From assembly GCF_001949145.1 (NCBI RefSeq), contig NW_019091420.1:229279-293278 (forward strand): a DNA stretch of 64,000 nt, written 5' to 3'. Positions 46,882-60,619 of this stretch are shown in pieces. Source of the DNA: Acanthaster planci. Its lineage: Eukaryota; Echinodermata; Asteroidea; Valvatida; Acanthasteridae. Under the pieces are notes generated by a model, which was not told where the DNA came from, made no database searches, and worked only from the letters and a program-made list of their open reading frames with translations. Position 1 is the stretch's first letter, and every line of letters begins with the position of its first letter. Both the position numbers and the translations under genes were made by a program.

Positions 46882-49648
46882 ACCTCTTAGTTTACTTGAG
46901 CAAGCACGGTGTATATAACCAAAGTACATGTAGTGGAAAGTTATCTGCTGCAATCACCAAACTTTACGTCTAACATGATGAATAACTGATATTTTGTACT
47001 GACTCGCTGCCGTCAAAGGCTATCTCGAACCCACCATTTCAGCAAAATGCAAACAGCGTGACCCATTTTATAAATTCTTCGTTTAAAGATGGCAGACTGG
47101 ATATTTTTTTACAAACAACGCATGTTGAAATTCTCTTCCTTATAGCATGCATAGAGATGTCGTATGCATCCACACTGATCCTTACAGACATTTTCCAGTG
47201 CAGATTAGAGATATCTTTGCATGGTGCTACTGCAAGCTGTTTTGCCTATAAAACTCTATAATTATTGTCTATCCAACATAATCTTGTCATTGCACATGAA
47301 TTGAAAACAACATTAATCTCAGAGCTTATGTATAAGCACCCAGCAATAGGCAAGCAATCAACCCTTAATCAAAAGTGTTTCATCTCAGAAATTATGGCTC
47401 ATGCGCTCACAATTTGAAGTGAAAAATCTCGGCACTGAACCATGTCTGTTTCTGATTGAACGGCTATTGCAGTTATACTTATAGGTTTGTTCCAGGACTT
47501 GGCAGCAATAGATCAGACTAACAGTGTCTCTACACAGCAGCATGCCTGTTTCAAAGGGGATGACTGAATATCTCCGAACGAGTTCGTCTTTTTGTAAGAG
47601 AATGGCGAATCAGGCGATCTTTGCTCCTCAATCGGATCACCAATAACTATAAGCATTCCCAGTGACCCCCCCCCCTTCGATATCAAACAGAATGCGGGAA
47701 AATGTCGAAAGAGTGATTCATGCGCTATTTGCCGAATTTAATAACTTTATCAACGTGATTACATGAATACAATGTGATTCATTTCTACATATCCATCCAT
47801 TTTAGTTTTATTTCATCTTTTTTCATTTTGAGATATTTATTCTAATGGTAACGTATATTTTTTTTATTTTTATCCTTTTTCTTTGTGTATTTATTTTAAA
47901 ATTCACATGTAGCGACTTTACTTTCGGTTAAATCTCAGTTTTATCTCTTTCTCTGTTATTACACAACTTTTAAAACCAACTTCAGCAATCACAATTCATG
48001 AACAATTTTGCAAAACAGATAAATCGTTTAGAAACTTACGAACGATACTTCCCTGATGAATGAAGTGATATTCCAAATGCATGTATTTTCCAAACGGAAG
48101 AATTTTTCTTTGGTGACTGGTGGATTTCAAAGAGTAAGCATGTACTTTCAAGGTTGTAAACGTAATCCTCATTTGAAGAGACAGTAAACTGTAGTTCTCA
48201 AATCAGTCACTCGGGAAACTTGCTTGGTGGTGGTGTAAAAGGTCCCCAGCTCCGTACAGTCATATCAATATCCTTTGCTAACTTAAATTTAGCGTATATC
48301 TGCAACTAACATATAGATATAAATCCATGGACCGTGCCATACACTAATGGTGTCGACTGCATGTCTGTGTGTAACTTCATGTGAAGCATGTGCTCTGCCT
48401 GTGAACGAAAAATAGTTGTGCTCCCAACCGAGGAGTTTACTCAATGGCTTAACTGGGACAGGAATGAAGCTTTTATGTACATGCAAATATACATAGCCAG
48501 CTAACGCTAAACAAATGATGGATTCATCTCAAAGCGCCAGCCTTTTTGTTCTTTTGTACAGTATTAACAATAGTGGAGGGAGGGACGTGGTTTAAGTCGG
48601 AGAAACGATGAAAAAGCTGGACATTCTTTGATTCTGATGGGCGAGGACGCGAAGAGAATTAATTGCAGCATATTGTCACACACAAGGAGTTTTACAAACC
48701 TGGACATGGACAGTCGAGATACAGTCCAGGTGTTCTGGACGCGTAGTGGTCTTGTCCGAATTTCTTAGCTGCGACTTTCAACAGCACATAAGTCCATTAG
48801 GGGGGATTCCGTTGGCATGCGTTCTTTACGGCCGTAGCCAAGTTAGTATAGAGTTTTACGGGGGTCTGACTTAATATCAAGTATACGTAAATTGAATATA
48901 AACTATCGAAGCCAATGGCCACAAAAAAGAGGGGAAAAGTGTGCACTTGTTATAAGGATGGCTACCTTTTTTGCCTTTGTATTTTGCTTGTGAAAACAAA
49001 AACATGGAAATATCATGAAATCAGTGGTTCGGTCTATTAGTTTTGCAGCTTTACTCGTTCCGACCATCTCCCTGCAGTAACAGCGACTACACGTGACTTG
49101 TATTATTTTTTGTCACTTCATTCATTTATTAGTTTTAAGTGAGGAGGCTCCATCTACGTGTTACGGATGTTTGTTGTACAAAATTCCAAACTGCAGTGTG
49201 TCATTGACATATGCAATAGCGGTAGGATGCACGCAATTTCTGATTTGAACTTCACTGCTAGACACCACAGCATTGGAAATACCAGTCTCTAAAATCAGTG
49301 GAGAACAACTCGGCTAAAAATACTAATACTTGCATACACACTACTTCAATGTCTCATAGCACAACAGCTTCAACAATTTTGAAACTAAAAAAGGGAAAAA
49401 ATGAGGATATAGGGCAGAAATTATATATTTTTTAATGATGTTGTTTACCACTGTGTACTCGTTTTTAGCTGATGAGTATTTTGCTACCCTGGGGATGTAG
49501 TTTGCCACCGGGCATAAATCCTAGCGACACTTAAAAGTATAAAGTAGCAACGAGGTTTACCGTTACAAGTTAGGCTAGGGTGAAGATTGCATTGTAGCAA
49601 AACCTATCCTGTGTTTCATTCCCAAAGCCTCAGATATTATACCTTCGA
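46882..49648. other. Intergenic stretch between the P450 and the SLC16-like cluster
   Basis: I see no exon. It is AT-rich, with a poly-C tract near 47665 and T-rich stretches near 47815-47885. An AGCCGTAGCC-type motif lies at about 48830, roughly 0.8 kb before the pseudogene copy A. Confidence 0.6.
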
Positions 49649-50890
49649 TGGTGAGTTCAAGTAGGACTTCGGTTCGTCCCTGCACGCGCAAGATCCCAGG
49701 TGAGTAGATTGGCTATAACCATCGTCACTGCAGCCCGCTTAAACTGAGCCCTTGTAGAGTGCTCCCTGCGGGCTAATGATGTCTTCTAACTGAGCTGGAG
49801 GGAGGAGTTTGAGACGAGCGCTAAGCAGACAGCTGCCGTCCAGAGCATCATGTCGTCCCTGAGCCTCTGCAGTGGCAAAGGAGCACTTGACTAATATGGT
49901 CCATGCAGTGGGTAGCCTGTATTTTTTTCAAGCCAGAACACCATCCTTTAGAGTCTCACAGTCATAGAAGAATGTCTAGGTATTCCAAAACAGGTGAAGT
50001 TAGTGTCTTGAGTGGTGAGGCCACGACACTCCAAGATTTCAGAAAACGGCTGGGATGACAACATTTAAAGACATAAACCTTTTAAATGCCTGTTTTGTTT
50101 CATAACAAATCTATGCAGGTCTGATTGGCGGCTTAAATGATCAACGTTTTGGCTGCAGAATGACTGGAATTGTTGGGGGACTGCTAGTAGTCCTTGGTGT
50201 GTTCGGGAGCGCCTAGGTACGCAATATCTACCAGTTGTTCATGGCTGTTGCTCTAAATGGTACGTTGCCAAAACGCTAGGTAACCGCTTTGAGCAGAAAC
50301 ACCCCCTCATCTGTCGAAAAAAGCAATGCTTTCCTACAGGAATTGTATCCCAAAAACAAAGGTGTTGAGTGAGATCCCTGATATCAAAAAGTTCAGAGTG
50401 GAATACTATTGTGTACATACGATAGATTCTTTCACTTGAAAGAGAGTGGAGCGTATTCTACAAAACGATATTGGATCCACCTGCTCACGTTTTGAGATAC
50501 TGAGAATAGACACGCACCAAACCCGTACTTAATACGATTTCAAATACTGCCAGGTGTTGTATGATTCTGCATGTAAAAGAACACCGCATTTGGCACCCAG
50601 ACAGCTTCGGAAAGTTTGTCAAAGGTGGCGTCAAAATGTTACTGAATCGCAGGGTGTACGGGGGGCACTGGCCTATTGCTCAATCCTAGAATGTAAGTGG
50701 TAAAACTTTGTATAAACATCTCTGGTGGGATTTCACTGTCGTCTTTTTCATAGCTTTTTATTCATTCTTGGATGTACCTAATGCTTTTACTGATTACCAT
50801 CTTCATCAATTTCAAAGGTTGGGTGTTTGATATCTCAACGAGCTACAAGACAGTTTTCAGCGTAGATGTTTCTCTTTGTCTGCTCATCTT
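49649..50890 (+). pseudogene. SLC16-like transporter, copy A (broken)
   Basis: Three of four exons are visible. The exon 1 region (49649-49872) has the WREEFETSAKQTAAVQSIM segment intact, but stops interrupt its first half and the donor is GC instead of GT. The exon 2 region (about 50119-50258) reads GLIGGL...CRMTGIVGGLLVVLGVFGS, then an in-frame TAG, then VRNIYQLF. The large exon 3 is missing. An exon 4 start (about 50818, GWVFDISTSYKTVF) runs into sequence that resembles the 3' flank of copy B, implying an internal deletion. It is non-functional. Confidence 0.88.
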
Positions 50891-52347
50891 TACCTCTGTA
50901 TCGATCGATTCATCCGTCCGTCCGTCTGTGCGTGCTTGCTTGCCTGCTTATGGGCTTGCGCGCGTGCTTGCTGGGTTGTATGTTTTTTGGTTTAGCACAT
51001 GTATGTCTCCACTTGAATGGTATTGAATTTTCTTATACTCACATCTTTCCTCATTGTGTTTTGTACTTTTGTACTGTATTTGTTTTATTCACGAAAAGGT
51101 GTCTATGATTTGTCTATTTTTCTGCGTCTTTTGCGTTATTTCATGGAGAATGTAACTACACTAAATGGCTTATTATCCACTACCAAAAGAGTTCAAACCT
51201 TCGATTATACCATTTAACCTAATATTTTCCGTGATGGTTTATGACCGCCGGGAAGGTTTGCGCACTTAATGAATAGAACACGGGAGAGTATTGTGTCGTA
51301 TAATAAATTCATATTCGACTGAAAAAACTTGGAATATTACTCGTACGGCCAAGTGCACACAATAAAATAGCTAGGGATTATGAACAAAATCAAGATGGTA
51401 ACTTCCTCAGCATCAATGTCCCCTCTATCCATTTCCATATCTTAAGCATTGTTCAGTCTTTGCATTTCAAGCCGTTCCCAGAATGTTCCCTCAGTACCGA
51501 TGGTTGCAAACCAAAGTTCATATTGATTTGCTGCTTTGGCGAGTCAACTTAATTGCAGCATCGTAACACACTTGAAACCATTTAAACAGTTGCACTCAGA
51601 CAGGGGTAAAAGGTCAAGGGGCTCTTTGTCAGGGCACATGTTGGCCTTGTACGAATAACCTGGCTGCGGCTAGCAAAGGCACAGAAATCTATGAGAAATG
51701 GCTGCGGCCGTGTATTTGGGGCTTCCATTGATGTATGCATCAATCCCAGCCGTAGCCGAGTAACTTGTCAGTGACAACACGGAAACTAAATGTGTGCGTG
51801 TAGAAGACCAACAGGGGATTTCATAAAGTGGTCGGTTCGGCATAGCTTTACAGGTATACCCTCTCCGATCTCTACTGCGACTTTGTACCAACGACGGGCT
51901 TACTTTTCAATGAAACAGGTGATTTTCGATTGTTTGACATTTTGCACAGTACATGTACTTTTGGTTTCCATTATTCACAGTTAGTGTTAATATCACTGAA
52001 GGTGCAGCTAACGTTAATTACTTAGGATGTTGGTTGTGCAGACTTCCTTGTGGAATGTTTGTCGCAAAAGCATTTTCTGAGTTTATGAACCTTATTTCAA
52101 GTAATCTAAAGATGCCAGAGCATTGGAAAACCTAGTTTCATCATTCATTTGATGCAAAATATTGCTCCCAACATTAACACATGTATACGCAGGACTCGAA
52201 AGTTGGTTGTGAAAGAGGTCAATGTCTCCTCTACATTCAGTACACACATAAACATTGAGAGTAATCCCCAGAGTTCCAAGAGTTAAAAACTCACCAAGAG
52301 ATACGTATGCTGTATATTAATCCCAGTGCCTCAGATAAAAACTGGCA
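50891..52347. other. Intergenic stretch upstream of SLC16-like copy B
   Basis: It contains an AGCCGTAGCC-type element at about 51700-51775 (GGCTTCCATTGATGTATGC, then CCCAGCCGTAGCCGAG). I see no exon. The 5' end (50900-50960) has CGTCCGTCC and TGCTTGC simple repeats. Confidence 0.55.
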
Positions 52348-55300
52348 ATGGAAACAACACGTAGGACTTCGGTGCGTTCCTGCCCTCCTACCCAGGGGAG
52401 TATATGGGCGATTTTCATCGTCGTTGCTGCCCACATAAACCTGGCCCTCGTGGGGTGTTCCCTGCGGACTACTGAAGTCTTCTACCTGAGATGGAGGGAG
52501 GAGTTTGAGACGAGCGCTAAGCAGACAGCTGCTGTCCAGAGCATCGCTTGGTCTCTCAGCTGCTCCTGTGGTAACAGAACACTTTCAATATGGGTCTGTA
52601 TGATATGGGATTCTTTTTCTTTCCGTTGTGGGGGGGGGTTAAATAGAAGAAAAAGAACACCTAACCAAAATGCAAAAATATTTCACAAAGCCACTCATAT
52701 ACCACTTAAGCAACATCCTTGCCTCAATTTGAAAAAAAAAATTGCTATCAGATTCACCCTTATGCTTTTTTAACAGCTTCCATTGAAATAAATTTTTACA
52801 GCTTGCAAAATTGACATTTTTACCCTTTTGTTGCCCCTCAAAACTTCAACTTAGCAGAGGACTCCTTTGTCAAGTGGTTTTTTTTTCTTTTGGTTGTGAT
52901 TAGGGTCAACATTGGTCTTTCCATATGTGGTGAGAAAATCTTGGGCAATTGTATCGTGCTGTGACATTATTGCCTAAAATACAAGAAGGAAAATGCATTT
53001 TCGGGTTTCCCTTGGTTTGAATAAAAACTACAGAATGAAAGATACACTTCTTTCTAGAATCCCAGAATTCGCAAATCTAGAATCCCAGCGAGCCCTTTCC
53101 CATGATTTGCCCTATTGAGTTCTTGGGTTATTGTTACCACTGGACGTTTTTAATGGTACAAGCAGGATTCCTTTTGAAAGTGGACATCTAGTGCACACGT
53201 TACAGCTTCCCCCGCGTATTGTACCGGTTGCTCTCCAACAGTCTCCTGGTTACCAGCCTGCCACCCATTGTCAAAATTGTTATCCTCTAGCAAAGAAGAA
53301 AGCCAACAGTTTGCACATTCTGGAAAAAGCTGTATATAGGTAAAAACATCTTGGCCTTCATAGTGAGCGAAATCCCTCAGATATCTTACTGGCCAAAATA
53401 CCATTATTGCTCTTCTGTCAGCAAATTCCACATTCAAGGTAAAACTTCCAAAAATCGAGGTTGCCAAATTTCTGCTTTGAACAGTAAAATTACCAAAGTT
53501 ATAGCCTTATCAGGTGTCAAAATATGAACATGCTACCCCTTTCATTTCAAAAGTTATAGATATGAATATTTTTGTTGAATCTGGTATGTCTAACTTGATG
53601 ATAATATACTGTAATATAACAGAATGACAGAATCGCATTGAAATAACATAAAGAACATAAAGATATGGGCCCATGCGAGTAAATGCTGCACCTTTGAATT
53701 AAAAGTAAATTTTGTAGTTGTGCGTTTGACGCTTAGCGCAAAAATAGCAGAGTGCGTTGAGTTAGAAGCGCGCGTTATGTGAGGTTTGATATGAACCATG
53801 CAATACAGTTACATATCAAACTGCTTGTTGTCATGGATCGATCAATCAGAATTAAGAATTCATGTTTGCCTGGAGATAATGTCATGTATCATTCTTGCTG
53901 AGTTACGGCAGCATTGAAATAAATGGATCATTATATATAGTCAATGTAAATAAACTAAAAAACCGACAATTTCGAAAAACTGTAGCAAAATGTAACTGAT
54001 GTATAGAGGAACAAAGTGTGACGTCATTTGGAACAAGGAATTACCGTAAAAATGAATAAAAATAACTAATAATATATGAGGCTCCAATTTCTTCATTTTC
54101 GAGACTGAAATCACTTGTAATATGCCAAATGACATCGACGTAATGTCACACGCTTTTAACGGTCAGAGTGCATGCCTGTGCCAAGTCTCAGGTTTATACA
54201 GTAAACCGCCTCTTAGAAATGAGTCCTTTATTAAAGTGGAACCCGATCACGTAACTAGCTCCTTTTTTTCTTCCCGTTTTTCTTCTTTTTTTTTCATTAA
54301 GTCTAGAAGCGCAGTTATCACGCCGAATACGCTCTAGCTATTTCATCTGTGAACCCTTCCCTTTCCTCTGTCGATTTCTGCTGAGGTTTTCTGGCCTTCA
54401 GTCTGACGTGAATCGGCGCCCCAATATCAATACGTTCTGGTTCCGAGTGATGTTTTGTTTCCACACAAATATGTATATACATATATACAGGTCTGATCGG
54501 TGGCTTAATGATCAAACGCTTCAGCTGCAGAGTGACTGGAATTGTTGGGGGACTGCTTGCAGTCACTGGGGTGTTCGGGAGCGCCTGGGTACGCAGCATT
54601 TCCCAGCTGTACATCACAACCATAATTCATGGTGAGTTGCTGCAATTCTACGTGTAGAATTGAGGCGGTTTGATAGAGCTCAGTTGTCATTTTTCAGTCG
54701 ATCGGGGTCTGAAGGTGATTCGGAGTGACAAAGAAATAACCAGTTTCAAAAATGTTGACTGTAAAGGTGTATTTAACACTAAACGCACATTCCATCATTT
54801 CTTTTAAATGTTCCGTTTTCCTTCTTTCTCGCCCTCGCTGTCTGCCTTGAGCAGCATCACCCTCTCGTCAGTTGAAAAAAGCCATGTTGGTGGCAAGTAT
54901 TGATTTTGCTGGTAGCGACGCACAGGAACGCGTGCATCCCATAGTCATTCGTGAACCGGCGTAGTACAATTCAGCTGATTCGCTGGTAGCCCAGGGCCCG
55001 AACAGGCCGCTGGAAAGGCCTGATGACTTTGCTCTGTGATTGGCTACATTTTTCATGACCTGTGACCGCGAGGTCAGCCCTTCCTGCTAGTGAAGCGGTG
55101 TTCGATTTTTTGGGTTCGTCAATGGCAACGCTTTGGCACGGGCAAAGTGTCGGCTATATCATGAAAAAAACATGGCCTTGGTACAATCACAGTGTGGTAA
55201 TTTATCTTCGCAGTAAGTACACTGATCACGTGTCTTTTAGCCATGTATTTCAAATCACTGGTTACCTAGATCAATTTTGGATGATCGAATAAAGTGTAGT

Positions 55301-57450
55301 GAGAATATTTTGAGCAATGAGGAAGAATTTCGAATTGATAACTGCCGCTTATGTCACGCACTGAGCGAGCTCGTGCGCCCTTCAGAAATTTACCCACAGT
55401 GCCCTGCGCGCCATTAACTGTGACCCTGTTTTCTTCACTAAAATCTGTGCAAGGCCATCAGCCCTTCCCAGGACCCTGCTCGGGGCACTGGGTGACGCGT
55501 GAGTTGTGCTGAAGGTACTTGCACTGCTGGGAAAAGTGCGCCCTGCCTTGGTCGTTTACGGCGCTTTTTCATAATAGGTCGACTTGGGGCCGACATATCT
55601 AGGTAAAAAAAAAAAATTCACTAAATAACAAATTCAAAGAAGAAATCAATATTTGCGGATGTCACTAAGATTGTTCATGAAACGCACTACCTGCTACTTA
55701 CACTTTCATCAAATATTTTGTTTTATTTTCCCGGCGTTTCAGGCGTTGGGTCGGGAATTATTGTCAATGCTTCAGTGGTTGCAGTCGCCCAGAATTTCAA
55801 GCGGCGCTTCAGGACAGCCCACGCCCTCGCTCACTCTGGCTGCGGGATGGGGTATATGGTAGGGCCACCTCTTGTTCAGTCTCTCCTAGCCGACTACGGA
55901 TGGCGAGGGGGGTTGCTGATCATCTCTGCAATCATGGCGAACACCGTTGCATTCGCCTTGCTCTTTCGGCCACCTCGCATGCTTGAGAAGGCAGAACAGG
56001 ACGCCAATTCACATGAAAAGCTTTCCTGGGAAAAGGAAGAGCATTTCTCGAAGGAACAGACTCATCCCGCACAAGAGAATGGAGCTGAAGCTGAGAGAGG
56101 AATCAACACCGAAACTCCTTATGGTACAAGAGACGTAAGGGATGCTGAGATGAACTATTCAGAGATGCGTAGAAGTGCTGAAAATGGAAACTTACGTACA
56201 CATGCTCTTCTAGAATCCAACCATACTGAACCAAGACCTGAAGTCAATCTTTTGAAAAGGATAGCATCTGCACTGGAACTTGATGTTTTCCGGAAAAGCT
56301 ACCGCTTTAGCCTGCTTTGTCTTCTTGCAATCGCAACCGCCATTCCTTTCTTGGGACACGGGCCTTTCATCATTCCCCGAGCGCAGAATATTGGCGTCGC
56401 GCCCTCTGAGGCCGCGCTGCAGCTCACGTTGAACGGCATTGGTAGCCTGCTGGGTCGCCTTGGTAACGGGCTGGTCATCAGCTGGAAGCTCTCGTCTGAG
56501 ATCGTCTGCTTCATCTGTGCAGCCGTGGCTGGTACTTCGCTGTTCCTTATGAACGTTGACAGCCACGCGTGTTTGTCTGTCGCTTCCTTCCTCCTCGGCT
56601 TATCGAGCGGTATGTCGTACTCTGTCTTCATTGTCATAACTCGGCATTACGTTGGAAGTGGAAAGTTCTCCGTTTGCTTAGGAATTTACTACATCTGCGT
56701 TGGTACCGGTGGATTGCTTGGAGCGGTAACAGCAGGTATAAATTCAAAGGGTAGTTGCTATCAACTGGTTTTGATACAAACCTTCAAAATACACCTTTGT
56801 TTCTCAGCAGGATTAACCTTATTTTCAACTTTAGTTTAACCGTTTCAAGGGCCGTTTTACTGCTTTCTTTGTTTTTATGCCAATGAGTTAATCCATATTC
56901 ATGAGCAAGGCTGTGATGTCATCACAGAAAAAATAAAATGTAATATTAGTTTATGCACACAAGCCCTGCATTATTTGTAGATTTTTGCTGATTCATTGTA
57001 GATTTTCTGAAGAGCAATAAGCAAGCACAAATTCATTTCTCTGACTTGTTTTCAGTAGGTACATTCTGGAATTATAATTTGAACAGACGAGCCCATGCAC
57101 TGAACTTGTCATCCCTGGAAGGCACCACAGCAAAAGCGCCCTTAAGAGTCCCGGAAAGCATAGATAAATTTTAAAATGTTTCTAAAAGTGAATTTTTCAG
57201 TGCATTTAAACCGAAAGGTACGGAACTTTAAAAAATGAGAGGAGAGTGTCAAAGTTCAGTTAAATTAGTTTCTCTCCATCCTGTCCTTCCCTTTCTTTTC
57301 ACAGGTTGGGTGTTTGATGTTACAGCGAGCTACAAGGCAGTTTTCTACGTGTTGGGAGGCATCACATTTGCCTGTGCCGTTGTAATGTTTCTCTTCCCGG
57401 TACTCAAGCGAGTCGAACCAGGCATAGATTTGAAGTCAACTGAGACATGA
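52348..57450 (+). CDS. SLC16-like (monocarboxylate-transporter-like) MFS carrier, copy B
   Basis: Four exons: 52348-52570, 54491-54631, 55743-56735 and 57305-57450. They total 1503 bases (500 aa) with every intron in phase 1. It is a major facilitator protein with about 12 membrane segments. TM1 (IWAIFIVVAAHINLAL) is followed by REEFETSAKQTA, as in SLC16 members. The exon 3 start has the conserved FKRRFRTAHALAHSGCGMG region and YGWRGGLLI. A charged cytoplasmic loop of about 100 residues (about 199-303) separates the two halves, as usual for this family. The C-terminal half has GNGLVISW and FDVTASYKAVFYVLGG. The diagnostic TM1 motif of SLC16 (D/E-G-G/S-W-G-W) is degenerate here (TQGSIWA). It is probably plasma-membrane, carrying small organic anions or related solutes; proton coupling and substrate are not established. 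Confidence 0.9.
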
Positions 57451-57548
57451 AAAATTCAGATTCACCACTGACAACGTTTCCCTTTGTGTTTTGTTTTGAG
57501 GAATGTTTGAGCCATTTTGCATGTTCATCTTTACCTCTGTACTGTATC

Positions 57549-57980
57549 CATGAGTAGTGGGGGGGGGAACTGTCCAGCACAGTTTGACCTTTGACCTAGA
57601 AAAGGGAAAAGGTCAGTAATATGCACCAGTATAATAATATGATATTGATATAAATAGGACTGAAAATGCGTTAAAATTTATGGCACATACATGCATTTTT
57701 CATCCCTTACTAAAGGTCATACTAGACTTTCTGACCCTATGCTATATTCCTATCCCGTACAAAAGGTCATCCCTTACTAAAGGTCATACTAGACTTTCTG
57801 ACCCTATGCTATATTCCTATCCCGTACAAAAGGTCATCTTGTGCCATAAATTTTCACGCATTTTCATTCCTATTCATATCAATATCATATTATTATAATG
57901 TGCATTATTCGTGACCTTTTCCCTTTTCTAGGTTAAAGGTCAAACTGTGCTGGATTGTCCCCCCCCCCCACTACTCCCAT
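57549..57980. mobile_element. Foldback element with an internal 67-bp direct repeat
   Basis: The left arm (57549-57690: CATGAGTAGTGGGG, CAGCACAGTTTGACCTTTGA, CCTAGAAAAGGGAAAAGGTC) is mirrored by the right arm (57840-57980). Between them a 67-bp unit starting CATCCCTTACTAAAGGTCAT occurs twice in direct orientation (57701-57767 and 57768-57834). It lies about 100 bp after the stop codon of copy B, so it may be in that gene's 3' UTR or just past it. Confidence 0.88.
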
Positions 57981-59739
57981 GTTTGACATTTGGTTTTTAT
58001 ATTTACTCATGGTTTGTTATTGTTACCAGACGTGGATTGCTAGGCCGCCCCTGGTGATGGGGTGGTAGGTCCATCCTCCAGTATTGGATGATGAGGCACC
58101 AAGAACACTCCCCCTAGGATGAGTCAGACACGGGATATGCGATCAAGAATTTGTTCCAAATGGCTCATCAGTCTCATTTCAGCATTGGAGTTTGCACGCC
58201 ACAACAAACCTTGCATGTAAAATAATTATATAGCTGTTAAAACTAAAGAAACAATACAATAAGTACAAACAAGTACAATATAGTCACACAATAGTTATTA
58301 TTCTCGGAGTTACAAAAGTGGTCTTGCAAAACATGTAATTGAAATATAACATATGCACTTTGATAAATTACCCCGGTGTGGTAGCTCATCAGACAGTGAT
58401 GAGTTCTAGAGCTAGGTTTACTGGCGACAGTCTGAGCATGCAGGCAATTAAGCCCCAAAAGTCACGAGCTGCTGTCAAAAACACAATACAGTACATTCAA
58501 GTACAGGTATATAAACGATATCAATAACAATATCCATAAGCATATATATTTGCATTGGGAATGTACGTTGTATAATTCTAGAAAGCCCAGGAAAGTTTAA
58601 CCACGGATAAAGTTGTCATGCCCCACCGATGCAAAGCGCAGTTCCACGCATGCGCTGTTCTATAATAAACAGCGCGTACGTCACACGCGAGGTCTACCAT
58701 GCACAGTATATACAACAGTAATGCAACGTGGCATGTATTGTCAATGCGTAACGTGTGAGGCATAGAAATCTATTGTGAAGGAATCCCACAAATACGATTA
58801 AGAAAACACTCCCAAAATGACTTAAAATGTCATTAGCCTCAAGTATAATACTAACTAATATGCTCTATGGCGATCAGTGGTCACGATGATACAAGTGAAG
58901 TGACATAACCTAGAAAAGGTACCGAAAGCAAGGAATTTTTTTTACCTGGTCGTTGCTCAGTTCGAAGTGGCGATAAAAGACCGCACTCTGGAAAGTTTGA
59001 GAACACCCAACGCCCACAGCCACAGCCACAAAGCCGTGACTAAATACATGTATATTGCTCCGCCATTCATAAAAAACCGCTCAGTGTAATTACCCTCAAC
59101 CGTTGCATACACTGGAATCAGCACTGATTATCAACGAAACAGTGCTTATAAATTAGTTCTTCACAATCGAGGATAAATAAAGAGTATCACCAAAATAAAG
59201 TAATGGAATGTGGACTCCGAGAGACTATTTGCTACTGTGGATGTTGAGGCTCTGTCCGCACAAGGCACAAAGTGGCCAGCACGCTGCATAATTAATTAGC
59301 TCTCACCCCATCAGGGCGCTGACGTAACCACAGGCCACAACATTATGAATTTTGCATTCTTGGCGTCTTTTCTGATTATGTCTTTCACCGATGTATTTTG
59401 TAGACTTGATGATTCTATCGTTTATTTCTGTGTTTTCTAAGCCTTATGTAACCTATTGTAAGCTTTATCTCCCTGTCGGCTTGACTGCTATTAAAAATGC
59501 ATTTCGTAACACGCTTAGCCTAGGTGTCAATCCAGGAGACGAGGATAACCAGTTGTATTTGTTAAGTGTACACAAGTGGTATAATTTAAATTAAGAAACA
59601 GCACCTATGCCTATAGTATTCAACAGTATGGTCTAAAATGTTCCAAAAGTAATTGGATGAATTTTGCTATACCTATGTGCACGGCATAAAGGGGTTTCCT
59701 TTGCTTTCATTCGACCTCCTTGGCTCCATAGATGTAATC

Positions 59740-59850
59740 ATGAATAGAGCTAGACACATTATTCTGAAGATTCCATCCAGAGCATCGGCATCAGTTTTAC
59801 GAAGCGAATTGGAATGGGATACTCTTCATGCAGAGTCGTGCGAACCGAGG
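59740..59850 (+). pseudogene. Possible non-LTR retrotransposon fragment
   Basis: The frame reads NRARHIILKIPSRASASVLR, followed by SELEWDTL. This resembles the segment near the end of non-LTR reverse transcriptases (NRAAR...P.R......L..L.WD.L). The resemblance stops after about 35 residues. It is short, so the call is tentative. Confidence 0.4.
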
Positions 59851-60511
59851 TCCCTTTCAGGCCATCGTACTTGCGTAATGATTCCTCATGAAGAAAACGG
59901 ATGGGTCTCTGTGTTCTATTTGCGAAAATATTTCCCACGTTTTTGCCTCCAATCACTCATTCGCAGGGGTGGTTTGTTTGTTTCAAGGAAGACCCAAAGA
60001 TAGTAAAGTGTTTGGGAAAAAAAGTTGCAAGGCCTACCAGTCATTTCTATTGGCCTGCCGTTTGACGTGACATCGCATGCAAGATTAAAACATTGTGTAT
60101 TCAGAAAGTAAGGAACCCAAACATCTTTTAATTAACAACTAAATGGCCTATATTTTCACGAGCGGGCTGATTATAAAACAAAACTGCAAACATTCCAATG
60201 TTAAATTAGATAGAAATTAAACTAGATTATTGGGGGATAGCTTAGAGCTTATGGTTAAGGTGGCGAATCAAAACACTGATACCATTTAACTTCAAAAGAG
60301 CCGGAATCCGAATCCGCCCCCTCAACATTTCGCGTTGGTGCATTATTTTAGGAAGTTAATCCTTTGGGAGTATTGGGGTATATCGTTTCAGTCATTTGGA
60401 CACCTTTTTTGTAAAAAACGGATTACCACTATTGCGCAGCGCGCGTTTTTCCCAAGACAATAGAGCCTAAAATGTATACTTTTTCCACTGCCGTGCTCAA
60501 TGCACGCGGGC

Positions 60512-60619
60512 TGCACGCTGGAGCATGGCAAGCGTGTAGCACGCTAGAGCGTGGCAAGTGTGTAGCACGCTGGAGCGTGGCAAGCGTGTAGCACGCTGGA
60601 GCGTGGTGAGCGTGTAGCC
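60512..60619 (+). repeat. Tandem repeat, 26-bp unit, about 4 copies
   Basis: The unit GCACGCTGGAGCGTGGCAAG plus CGTGTA is repeated with a few substitutions (GAGCATGG, AGAGCGTGG, GGTGAGCG). The copies abut without spacers. There is no associated gene. Confidence 0.9.

Noticed and set aside
58396..58440. GTGATGAG...GTCTGAG, similar to C and D boxes of a snoRNA
   Set aside because: Only about 40 nt between the boxes and no terminal stem; too short for a usual C/D snoRNA.
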